Assembly (NCBI RefSeq): GCF_005843925.1
Contig: NZ_VCBC01000017.1
Location: forward strand, 1 to 64,000
From: Thalassotalea litorea
GTDB taxonomy: Bacteria > Pseudomonadota > Gammaproteobacteria > Enterobacterales > Alteromonadaceae
Direction: 5' to 3'
Length of the DNA stretch: 64,000 bases
In this document: positions 31,785-39,175 of the stretch, piece after piece
Layout of the letters: each line of letters starts with the position of its first letter
How positions within the stretch are numbered: position 1 is the first letter of the stretch
Translations under genes and position numbers: made by a program
Notes under the pieces: generated by a model
Databases searched by the model: none
What the model was told of the DNA's origin: nothing
The model's input: the letters and a program-made list of their open reading frames with translations, nothing else

Positions 31785-32447
31785 ATGACCCCAGAACAGC
31801 TGACCGGACAGTCGCAACAACATATTGCGTTTATCGAGGGCAACATCGGCTTGCATCAACAAGTCGTTGCGCCCTGGCAGGCGTTACAAGCTGCTGCGGC
31901 AAAAGACGGCTTTAACTTACAAATCGTCAGCGGCTTTCGCTCTTTTGAGCGCCAGCTTGGGATTTTTAATGCCAAGTTAACGGGCCAGCGACCGGTTCTG
32001 GATATCAATAATTGCCAAGTTGCTATGGATAGTCTGACTGTAGAACAACAAATTCACTCGGTATTGCTTTATTCTGCCTTGCCGGGTGCGAGCCGCCATC
32101 ACTGGGGCACGGATATTGACGTATTCGACCCCGATTTACTGGATGGTTTAAAACTGCAGCTCGAGCCTTGGGAATATGCAGGTGGTGGGCCGATGGCTCC
32201 CCTTAATGACTGGTTAAATAGCAATATCGAAGCGTTTGGTTTCTATAAGCCCTATGCCAAGTATCAAGGCGGCGTTGCACCGGAGCCCTGGCATCTTTCC
32301 TATCGTCCTTTGGCAGCACAATTTGAGCAACAGTTGACCCTTGATTTACTGCGAACCTGTCTCGATAACCATGCAATCAATGCGTGTGATGAAATTGTAA
32401 ACTTGTTACCTTCTATTTTAACCAGGTATGTTAAAATAACGGCTTAA
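31785..32447 (+). CDS. M15-family D-alanyl-D-alanine carboxypeptidase
   Basis: Protein of 220 residues of the VanY-like zinc peptidase family (M15). The zinc ligands are in SRHHWGTDIDVFD (His and Asp) and EPWHLSY (His, with catalytic Glu). The preceding SGFRSFERQ is also family-typical. It would trim D-alanine from cell-wall peptides. No signal peptide is visible at this start, which would place it in the cytoplasm unless exported by another route. It is one base after dapE, linking it to diaminopimelate and wall metabolism. Confidence 0.82.
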   Translation: MTPEQLTGQSQQHIAFIEGNIGLHQQVVAPWQALQAAAAKDGFNLQIVSGFRSFERQLGIFNAKLTGQRPVLDINNCQVAMDSLTVEQQIHSVLLYSALPGASRHHWGTDIDVFDPDLLDGLKLQLEPWEYAGGGPMAPLNDWLNSNIEAFGFYKPYAKYQGGVAPEPWHLSYRPLAAQFEQQLTLDLLRTCLDNHAINACDEIVNLLPSILTRYVKITA

Positions 32448-32478
32448 CTCCGTAGAACCTAATTAGCAGAGATCAAAC

Positions 32479-32655
32479 ATGAGTACCTGGTTAATCGTCC
32501 TGATCATTGTTCTGGGCTTGGCAGTCATTATTGGCAACCTGTCGATGCTGCAAAAAAGCGCCCACCCAATCCGACGTAAAAGTTTAAACGATTTAGAAGA
32601 GACGCTGCCGCGAGCAGGCGAGCGTAAAAAGAATTCAGATAAGTCTAAAGACTGA
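32479..32655 (+). CDS. Small DUF2897 membrane protein
   Basis: A 58-residue protein with one N-terminal membrane helix (TWLIVLIIVLGLAVIIGNL) and a basic cytoplasmic tail ending in KKNSDKSKD. It matches the DUF2897 pattern, small proteins found downstream of dapE in this order. E. coli has another small membrane protein, YpfN, in the same place. Function unknown. It is 31 bases after the M15 gene and is followed by a strong terminator, so it ends the yffB-dapE operon. Confidence 0.82.
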   Translation: MSTWLIVLIIVLGLAVIIGNLSMLQKSAHPIRRKSLNDLEETLPRAGERKKNSDKSKD

Positions 32656-32701
32656 ACATGCCATAACATCGCGGATGCCGTAATCTGCGCTGACACATAG
32701 C

Positions 32702-32730
32702 AAAACGCCGATCAATTGATCGGCGTTTTT
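32702..32730. terminator. Bidirectional rho-independent terminator
   Basis: A perfect palindrome CGCCGATCAATTGATCGGCG at 32706-32725 is flanked by a run of A on the left and T on the right. It serves the yffB-dapE operon on the plus strand and bamC on the minus strand. Confidence 0.93.
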
Positions 32731-32750
32731 GATTGGATTAAAGGCAATGC

Positions 32751-33809
32751 TTAATCGAACGTCAATGCACTGGACATAATATCAAAATTATTTTCCAACA
32801 CAGTCTCACTCAATACTTCCTGCTGGTCATTGATGATTTTCAGCAATGTTTTATCTTGCTTAGGCTCTAAGTGAAACTCATAGCTACCATCTTCAAGATC
32901 AATTACACCAACATCTTCGCCCCAAATACCATCCCATAAGCTCGGATCATTACGCTCATAATTCACCATATAGATGAACTTAGACTCGTTAAGATCGGTA
33001 ACTGAGAAATTGTACTTTTCAAAGAACTCCGGCAACAACTCCCAAAACTCTTCTTGAGAATAATCCACTAAGTACGCAGCATGGCCTTGTTGCTCAGTCA
33101 TGGTCACCACTTTACGATTCGCTCGGGCAAGACGTTGATCACGAAGACTTAAACGATATTCGTAATCAATTTGCGCAGAAATCGCATTAACCATTGCCAT
33201 TTCAATGCGCTCTTGCTCGATAGGGTCGATTTTACCGTTTTTTGGTGATTGATATTCAATCAGCTCAACGTTCAATCCAACACTACGTCCATGAGGCTTG
33301 GTAACCAAAGAGTATTTAAAACGCCAGCTTTCTGAAGTTTCAATGTCTTCCCACAACCAAAAACCGCTTTTTGTTTGCTGATGAAACCAATCGGACTCTA
33401 ACTGTGTGCTTTGCTTAGAAGTGAGCTCTACGCCCTCTTCCTGAAGATAATTTTCAATGGCCGTTACAACAACTTGTTGCAGGTCACTATCGTCTTCGAT
33501 TTTGTCAAACCAGATTTGAGCAGTCTTATCAAATTCATCGACACGACTTCCTGATGCCAGAGGCAAAACCAATGAAGGTGCACGAATATCGACCTGCTCA
33601 CCTACCGGGCCTGCGCTAGCCTGAAGCGAAGGAACAGCATACTCAGAATCCTGAGCAGGCTGGTTTAGATGGTCTGGAACAATTAACGCCTGAGGCACGT
33701 CTTGGTTGACGTAGTCAAATTCGCCTTTTGCCTGTTTGCGTGTTTCTACTGTACTACAGGCACTTACGGCCAACGTCAGTAATGAAAGATATAAAGTTCG
33801 GCGATTCAT
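32751..33809 (-). CDS. bamC: Outer-membrane assembly lipoprotein BamC
   Basis: Lipoprotein of 352 residues, a subunit of the BAM complex that inserts beta-barrels. The signal peptide ends at the lipobox VSACS (Cys18). A disordered N-terminal stretch with the BamD-binding type pattern, rich in acidic and Pro residues, is followed by two helix-grip domains (about residues 100-215 and 225-350). It stands without dapA, its usual upstream neighbour in E. coli. A terminator shared with the yffB operon is 21 bases beyond its stop. Confidence 0.9.
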   Translation of the reverse strand: MNRRTLYLSLLTLAVSACSTVETRKQAKGEFDYVNQDVPQALIVPDHLNQPAQDSEYAVPSLQASAGPVGEQVDIRAPSLVLPLASGSRVDEFDKTAQIWFDKIEDDSDLQQVVVTAIENYLQEEGVELTSKQSTQLESDWFHQQTKSGFWLWEDIETSESWRFKYSLVTKPHGRSVGLNVELIEYQSPKNGKIDPIEQERIEMAMVNAISAQIDYEYRLSLRDQRLARANRKVVTMTEQQGHAAYLVDYSQEEFWELLPEFFEKYNFSVTDLNESKFIYMVNYERNDPSLWDGIWGEDVGVIDLEDGSYEFHLEPKQDKTLLKIINDQQEVLSETVLENNFDIMSSALTFD

Positions 33810-34158
33810 TAAAACTCCTGATGAATAAAGCCTGCAATTACTTGCTTGTTATTGCTTGTTGTAGCTTGTTATAGCTTTGAGCTATCATCGATATAGGCGC
33901 TTACTTTAACATAATCAACGCTAAGTGAAAGCCCCCTAAAAACAACTAAATGGCAATTTATCGGTCGTTATACGGATTCTGAGAAATATATAACATCCAT
34001 GCTCGGCTTTTTGGACGTATCCAATGCCGGTTAGTTCCCCAACTCAATCAATATAATGCCGACTATTACATGCACTTACCCACGTTAAAGACATCACTAT
34101 GTGTAATTATTGTGTTAATATTTAGCGAATACTCGTCAGTTAACTTTCCACATCTGTC
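33810..34158. other. Intergenic region between bamC and gcvR, with 10 bp tandem repeat
   Basis: About 350 bases separate the divergent bamC and gcvR genes. A tandem repeat GCTTGTTATT / GCTTGTTGTA / GCTTGTTATA starts at 33844. No trace of dapA is visible. Probably contains both promoters. Confidence 0.6.
33844..33883. repeat. 10 bp tandem repeat before bamC
   Basis: Three decameric units begin GCTTGTT at 33844, 33854 and 33864, then a fourth, GCTTTGAGCT. They lie 35-75 bases upstream of bamC, in the region expected to hold its promoter. Confidence 0.75.
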
Positions 34159-34671
34159 ATGAATCAAAGTCTGGTGTTTACAGCCATAGGCAAAGACAAA
34201 ACTGGTATCGTCAGTGAATTAACCAAATTGGTTTGGCAATTTGGTTGCAACATTGATGACAGTCGAATGGGAATATTCGGTGATCAGTTTTCGATTATTA
34301 TGTTGGTTTCCGGAACAAAATCCGCAATTAACCAACTGGAAGTAAGACTTCCTTTACTTGCCCATTCGATGCAGCTGTTAACCATCATACAGCGAACCCA
34401 TTCTTTAGGCGCTGAAATCAGTGTTGATCAAGTAACCGTGGAATTTAGCGGTAATGACGCCCCTGGCATACTCAAAGAAGTGACGGAATTTTTTGCGCGG
34501 CGTGATCTCGATTTAATTTCGCTTCGTTCCAAGGCAGATAAAATCACCGAAAAAATATCCTCGCAACTCATCTTTAAGCTCAATGACGACCCGGATTTTG
34601 AACGGTTAATGCCAGATTTTAATCATTTGTGTGAGCGACTCGCCATCACTGGCAAACTGCTCCATAGCTGA
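34159..34671 (+). CDS. gcvR: Glycine cleavage system regulator GcvR
   Basis: Protein of 170 residues with two ACT domains (about residues 5-75 and 88-160), beginning LVFTAIGKDKTGIVSELTKLV. In E. coli GcvR binds glycine and GcvA and represses the glycine cleavage operon. The family pattern FGCNIDDSRMGIFGDQF is well conserved here. No ribosome-binding site is obvious before the ATG. It is followed 41 bases later by bcp, as in E. coli, while the bamC side is divergent. Confidence 0.87.
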   Translation: MNQSLVFTAIGKDKTGIVSELTKLVWQFGCNIDDSRMGIFGDQFSIIMLVSGTKSAINQLEVRLPLLAHSMQLLTIIQRTHSLGAEISVDQVTVEFSGNDAPGILKEVTEFFARRDLDLISLRSKADKITEKISSQLIFKLNDDPDFERLMPDFNHLCERLAITGKLLHS

Positions 34672-34712
34672 CATTTTACGACACAGAACATCCAACGTTA
34701 AAGGAAACAACC

Positions 34713-35183
34713 ATGGTTAGCCCACTACAAGCTGGCGCAAAAGCCCCTTTATTCACCCTACCGGATCAAAATAATGACCCGGTTTCCCTGGCAGATTACA
34801 TTGGCAAAAAGAAAGTATTAATTTACTTTTATCCAAAAGCGATGACGCCCGGTTGTACGGTTCAGGCACAAGAGCTGAGAAACCATAAAGCCGAGTTCGA
34901 AAAGCTCGATACGGTGATTTTTGGGATCAGTCCGGACGAAGTCAAACGTCTCGACAAGTTTTGTCAACGTGACGCGTTAAACTTTACATTGCTCTCCGAT
35001 GTGGACCATAAGGTCGCTGAAGAGTTTGGTGTTTGGGGACTGAAAAAGTTTATGGGTCGCGAGTATGACGGCATTCATCGCCTGTCATTTCTTATTGGTT
35101 TGGATGGTAATATTGAAACGCTTTTTGATAAGTTCAAAACCAAAGATCATCACCAAGTGGTGCTAGATGCAATAGATAACTGA
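34713..35183 (+). CDS. bcp: Thioredoxin-dependent peroxiredoxin Bcp
   Basis: Peroxiredoxin of 156 residues that reduces hydroperoxides. The peroxidatic Cys is in YPKAMTPGCTVQAQELR. The second Cys five residues later in E. coli Bcp is replaced by Gln here (VQAQ), so it may use a one-cysteine mechanism or a Cys elsewhere (FCQRDALNF at about residue 85). The conserved Pro-x-x-x-Thr and a later Arg are present. AAAGGAAACAACC precedes the ATG. It shares a transcript with gcvR and ends at a strong terminator. Confidence 0.92.
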   Translation: MVSPLQAGAKAPLFTLPDQNNDPVSLADYIGKKKVLIYFYPKAMTPGCTVQAQELRNHKAEFEKLDTVIFGISPDEVKRLDKFCQRDALNFTLLSDVDHKVAEEFGVWGLKKFMGREYDGIHRLSFLIGLDGNIETLFDKFKTKDHHQVVLDAIDN

Positions 35184-35195
35184 TCTTTAAAACCC

Positions 35196-35235
35196 AAAAA
35201 ACGTGCAAATTGACTTCTCAATGAGCACGTTTTTT
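35196..35235 (+). terminator. Rho-independent terminator after bcp
   Basis: AAAAAACGTGC (35196-35206) pairs with GCACGTTTTTT (35225-35235). The T-run serves bcp. Because the left arm is A-rich, it may also stop transcripts from the right. Confidence 0.88.
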
Positions 35236-35302
35236 ATCGTATATTTGCGCAATTCAATGCTGACAGTTGCAAGGCAAATTGACTATCGCAATCGCTACCC
35301 CA

Positions 35303-36376
35303 TTACTCCAATATCAAATCATCCGACTTTGTCGTTGATGGCCAGGCATTGATCACCGCTTTCACCAAAGTGGCCAATGGTATGGCAAAAAACACTCCCC
35401 AAAAACCCCATAATCCGCCAAACATTATCACCGCAATGATAATGGCGACCGGATGTAAGTTCACGGCTTCTGAAAACAAAAACGGGACCAGAATGTTGCC
35501 ATCAACCGCCTGAATAATCCCATACCACAGCACCAGATAACCGAACTGTGCACTAAAGCCCCATTGAAACAGGCCTACCAGACACACAGGTACCGTTACA
35601 ACCGCCGCGCCAACATAAGGTACCAGTACAGAAAATCCCACCAAAGAGCCAAGTAATACAGGGAATCGTAACCCTAACAAGGCAAAAATAACCGTAGAGA
35701 CAATGCCGATAATCAATATTTCCAGCACTTTACCACGCACATAATTATGGATTTGCTGATGCATTTCTGCGCCAACCTGTGAGGTCAATCGTCGCTCTTT
35801 TGGTAAAAAACGAATTGCGTTCGCTAACAACTCATCCTTGTCCTTCAAAAAGAAAAACACCATTATCGGCACTAAAATAAGATACACCATTAACGCCACA
35901 ACATTGGACAATGAATTGACCGAAAATTCGAGGATCAGTTGCCCCCACTGCAACAACTTGTCTTTTATCGAGCCAATCAGCGCATCAATTTGTGATTCAT
36001 TCACAATTTCCGGATACTGCTCCGGCAGCGTCATCAGGTAATTATTCCCTTTACCTACCATGGTTGGCACTTCCTGCACCAGATTACTGGTTTGCTGCCA
36101 TAGTACCGGAACCAAACCAAATATTGCGGTTAAAGCTACGACGGTAAACAGGATCATTACCACCATTACCGCTTTGTTACGGCTCAAACCAAACTTCGCG
36201 ACTCTTTGAACCGGTTGTTCCAGTAAAAACGCAATGGCAATCGCCACCATGATTGGCATTAATAGATCGGAGAAAAAATAGAGTACCGCAAAGCAAACCG
36301 ACAAAAATAAAAACAGGGTAACCGCGTGGGGATCAGCAAACTTTTCCTTATACCACTGGGCGATATAATTAAACAT
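35303..36376 (-). CDS. perM: AI-2E family transporter (PerM-like)
   Basis: Integral membrane protein of 357 residues of the AI-2E/PerM family. About eight helices are expected, the first two in the FLFLSVCFAVLYFFSDLLMPIMVAIAI region. The family motif is near LLGSLVGFSVLVPYVGAAVVTVPV at about residue 245 and the later NILVPFLFSEAVNLHPVAIII. Proteins in this family export small molecules such as AI-2 or act as antiporters. E. coli perM lies at the same place relative to bepA. The start overlaps the TusA-like gene by eight bases. Confidence 0.87.
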   Translation of the reverse strand: MFNYIAQWYKEKFADPHAVTLFLFLSVCFAVLYFFSDLLMPIMVAIAIAFLLEQPVQRVAKFGLSRNKAVMVVMILFTVVALTAIFGLVPVLWQQTSNLVQEVPTMVGKGNNYLMTLPEQYPEIVNESQIDALIGSIKDKLLQWGQLILEFSVNSLSNVVALMVYLILVPIMVFFFLKDKDELLANAIRFLPKERRLTSQVGAEMHQQIHNYVRGKVLEILIIGIVSTVIFALLGLRFPVLLGSLVGFSVLVPYVGAAVVTVPVCLVGLFQWGFSAQFGYLVLWYGIIQAVDGNILVPFLFSEAVNLHPVAIIIAVIMFGGLWGFWGVFFAIPLATLVKAVINAWPSTTKSDDLILE

Positions 36377-36608
36377 CGTGCTCTCTCTTTAGAATTATAA
36401 TTTCCATGGCCTCATGATGATGAGGCATTATCGCGTATTCAATACCGACGCTGGATAACCATTTCGGAATATCCCGCTGTGAACCTGAGTCGGAAATCAT
36501 CAGACGCATTTTTTGCCCCGGCGATAAACGCCTCAGAGCAAGTTTAGTTTCAATTAATGGACGCGGACATTTCCAGTCCCGGGCATCAAGCTCTAGCGCA
36601 TATCGCAA
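36369..36608 (-). CDS. TusA/SirA-like sulfur carrier protein
   Basis: Small protein of 79 residues of the TusA/SirA fold. The active Cys lies in the CPxP motif (KCPRPLIETKLALRRL) at about residue 14. TusA-type proteins carry persulfide sulfur for tRNA thiolation and cofactor synthesis. This one is a TusA paralog; its sulfur partner is unknown. It is directly upstream of perM and overlaps it by eight bases, so they are cotranscribed. Confidence 0.85.
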   Translation of the reverse strand: MRYALELDARDWKCPRPLIETKLALRRLSPGQKMRLMISDSGSQRDIPKWLSSVGIEYAIMPHHHEAMEIIILKREHDV

Positions 36609-36863
36609 TCAAACCTCCGGACACTGTATCTCATTTGATCTGCCTTTGAAACGCCAATATTATCAATATGCTGCAGAGATTAAAACCAGTGTTCTGGTGG
36701 CAACCAAATATTTCCCACAATAATTGTAAAATGAATTCAGATGGGCGAATATAACAAGCCTAACTCTGAGCAAGTTAATACAGCGAAACGTTGAACTATC
36801 GTCGCTGTAGCCGCTCTAAAGGTTTTTAATCCGCATAATATCAAGGTTGTCGTTAGGATATTA

Positions 36864-38330
36864 ATGAATATTGCCTATAAAAAAACTAAAGTTTTCATAT
36901 CTACTGCACTATTAGCCATCGCACTTGTCGGTGCAGGCCAGTCAATGGCTCAGCAGAATAAGAATCAACTTCCGGAAATTGGTACCTCAGCGGTATCGAC
37001 GCTATCGTTAGACAAAGAGCGTATTTATGGCGATGCAATGATGCGTCAGGTACGTGCAAGCATGCCACTGATCCAAGACCCGGTACTTATTGAATACATC
37101 AACCATCTGGGCAATTCATTGATCCGTAATGCCGAAGGTGTCAATTATCAGTTCGACTTTTTCCTGATTAATAATAAAGAAATTAACGCGTTTGCATTTT
37201 TTGGTGGTCATATTGGCGTCCATTCCGGCTTACTCACTATGGCCGACAATGAAAGTGAATTGGCCTCGGTACTTGCCCATGAAATCGCCCACGTTACCCA
37301 ACGTCATTTAGCGCGAAAATTAGAAGCGCAAACTCGAACAACGCCTTGGACTCTAGCCGGTATGGTTACCGGTGTACTATTGGCTCTGGTAAATCCTGAA
37401 GCCGGCATGGCTGCACTAATGTCCGCCAACGCGGCAAGTGCACAGGCCAGCATCAATTATACGCGCAGTAATGAAAAAGAAGCCGACCGGGTCGGAATGG
37501 CCATTTTAGCAAACAGTGGTTTTGATCCCAATGGTGCCCCAGATTTTTTCAAAAAAATGTCGGCAAAATATCGTTATACCTCGAAACCACCGGCCATGTT
37601 ATTAACCCATCCCCTGCCGGATTCGCGGATCACAGATTCGAGAAACCGCGCACAGGCCTATCCATCGCGATTATTACCCGTTAACCTTGATTTTGAATTA
37701 GCAAAAGCAAGATTGCGTTCCCGTTACTCTGGCGAACCAAAAAACAATATCAAAACATTTACCGCAGAGCTGCGACGCCAGAAGTATCAAATAAAAGAAG
37801 CCAGCGAATACGCTTTGGCCCTCGCTTACTTCGCCGATAAACAATACGATGCGGCGGAAGAGTTACTGACCGAGCTTCTTGATAAGCATCCAAACAACCT
37901 GTTTTTCGTGGACGGATTGACCGACACTTACCTTGAACAGAAGAAATACGATAAAGCACTCACCATGCTTGAACGTTTGAATCTGTTAATGCCGAATAAT
38001 CAGGTCGTTACATTAAACTATGCGAACAGTGCGATTTATGCGGAAAAATATGCGTTAGCAACGAATTTACTACAGGACTTTTTGATCCTCAATCCTGGTA
38101 ACTTTATTGCTCATGACTTACTCACTGAAGCCTATCGTAAACAAGACAAACCCTCGCAGATGCATGCCAGCCAGGCAGAAGTCTATGCACTACTGGGTCT
38201 TTATCCAAAAGCCATTGATGAATTACACACCGCTTATAACTTTGCCAGTGAGAAGACCTTGATGAAAAAGCGGATAAAAGCGAGAATTGTGCAACTTCAG
38301 GAAAGCGAAAATCAGCTAAAACGTTTATAG
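36864..38330 (+). CDS. bepA: Periplasmic metalloprotease and chaperone BepA
   Basis: Protein of 488 residues that helps assemble LptD and clears misfolded outer-membrane proteins. It has a signal peptide (about residues 1-29). The M48 zinc site is HEIAHVTQRH at about residue 140 with the third ligand Glu in NEKEADRVGM. A TPR domain fills the last 180 residues (QYDAAEELLTELLDKHPN, KKYDKALTMLERLN). AGGA precedes the ATG. The following gene is yfgD, as in E. coli. Confidence 0.93.
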   Translation: MNIAYKKTKVFISTALLAIALVGAGQSMAQQNKNQLPEIGTSAVSTLSLDKERIYGDAMMRQVRASMPLIQDPVLIEYINHLGNSLIRNAEGVNYQFDFFLINNKEINAFAFFGGHIGVHSGLLTMADNESELASVLAHEIAHVTQRHLARKLEAQTRTTPWTLAGMVTGVLLALVNPEAGMAALMSANAASAQASINYTRSNEKEADRVGMAILANSGFDPNGAPDFFKKMSAKYRYTSKPPAMLLTHPLPDSRITDSRNRAQAYPSRLLPVNLDFELAKARLRSRYSGEPKNNIKTFTAELRRQKYQIKEASEYALALAYFADKQYDAAEELLTELLDKHPNNLFFVDGLTDTYLEQKKYDKALTMLERLNLLMPNNQVVTLNYANSAIYAEKYALATNLLQDFLILNPGNFIAHDLLTEAYRKQDKPSQMHASQAEVYALLGLYPKAIDELHTAYNFASEKTLMKKRIKARIVQLQESENQLKRL

Positions 38331-38384
38331 TGCTGCTGATCCAAATGCCTGTAACCCTCCGTAAGATAAGATTAAGAGACAACT

Positions 38385-38747
38385 ATGAGTCAATACACGA
38401 TTTATCATAATCCCAGATGTTCAAAAAGCCGTCAGACATTGCAGTTAATGCAAGATGCGAATGTTGATCCTGAAATCGTCGAATACCTGAAAACGCCGCT
38501 GAACAAACAGCAGATTTTGGATGTCGCGCAGCGATTGAATGTCGAGCCAATCAAAATGATGCGCACCAAAGAAGCAGAATTTAAAGCCCTGGGATTGAGT
38601 AAAGACAGTAGTGCCGATGCACTGGTGGACGCCATGGTGACCACACCAAAACTAATGGAAAGACCGATTGTTGTTTGTGGTGACAAGGCCTGTATCGGTC
38701 GACCGCCGGAAAATGTCTTATCCTTGATTGAACACGAACAGCAGTAG
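38385..38747 (+). CDS. yfgD: Arsenate reductase-family protein YfgD
   Basis: Protein of 120 residues of the glutaredoxin-dependent arsenate reductase family (ArsC). The active Cys is in YHNPRCSKSRQTL, and Arg residues are present in MMRTKEAEF, ERPIV and IGRPPE. The arginine set that binds arsenate is therefore kept. It lies 54 bases after bepA, exactly the position of YfgD in E. coli, so the native role may not be arsenic resistance. No arsR or arsB is near. Confidence 0.87.
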   Translation: MSQYTIYHNPRCSKSRQTLQLMQDANVDPEIVEYLKTPLNKQQILDVAQRLNVEPIKMMRTKEAEFKALGLSKDSSADALVDAMVTTPKLMERPIVVCGDKACIGRPPENVLSLIEHEQQ

Positions 38748-38759
38748 CGTTAAAACATA

Positions 38760-39158
38760 ATGAGTAAACAAACCTTTTCAACACCCACCTTAAAACGCAT
38801 TGCTCTGGCCGGTTACTTTGGGTTGCTGGTGTTTATGCCGTTGTGGTTAATTTATTTGTCGCCCAGTGACGGCTTGTCTCCGGTATTGTCGGTGACCATG
38901 TTTGTGATCCCCTTGTTATTCCCGTTACCGGGGTTAGTCAAGGGCAACCCTTACACCTTTGCCTGGGCAAACTTTGTTGTGATGATTTATTTCCTTCACT
39001 CTCTAACGACCTTTTGGGTGTCACCAGAAGAACGGGTATGGGCACTGATCGAACTGATACTTGCCAGCATGATGTTTTTCGCAGGGACATATTATTCGAA
39101 ATATAAAGGCCAGGAACTGGGTCTAGGATTAAAGAAAAACCGTAAAGAAAAAAAGTAA
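38760..39158 (+). CDS. DUF2069 membrane protein
   Basis: Protein of 132 residues with about four membrane helices (near residues 14-32, 42-58, 65-83 and 91-109) and a strongly basic tail (KKNRKEKK). It fits the DUF2069 family, which follows yfgD in several gammaproteobacteria. Function unknown. Twelve bases after yfgD, so transcribed with bepA and yfgD. Confidence 0.85.
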   Translation: MSKQTFSTPTLKRIALAGYFGLLVFMPLWLIYLSPSDGLSPVLSVTMFVIPLLFPLPGLVKGNPYTFAWANFVVMIYFLHSLTTFWVSPEERVWALIELILASMMFFAGTYYSKYKGQELGLGLKKNRKEKK

Positions 39159-39175
39159 CCGAGGTATTTGCAGCA

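Noticed and set aside
38385..38747. Arsenic resistance gene arsC
   Set aside because: The protein fits the family, but the position after bepA and the lack of other ars genes point to the housekeeping paralog YfgD.
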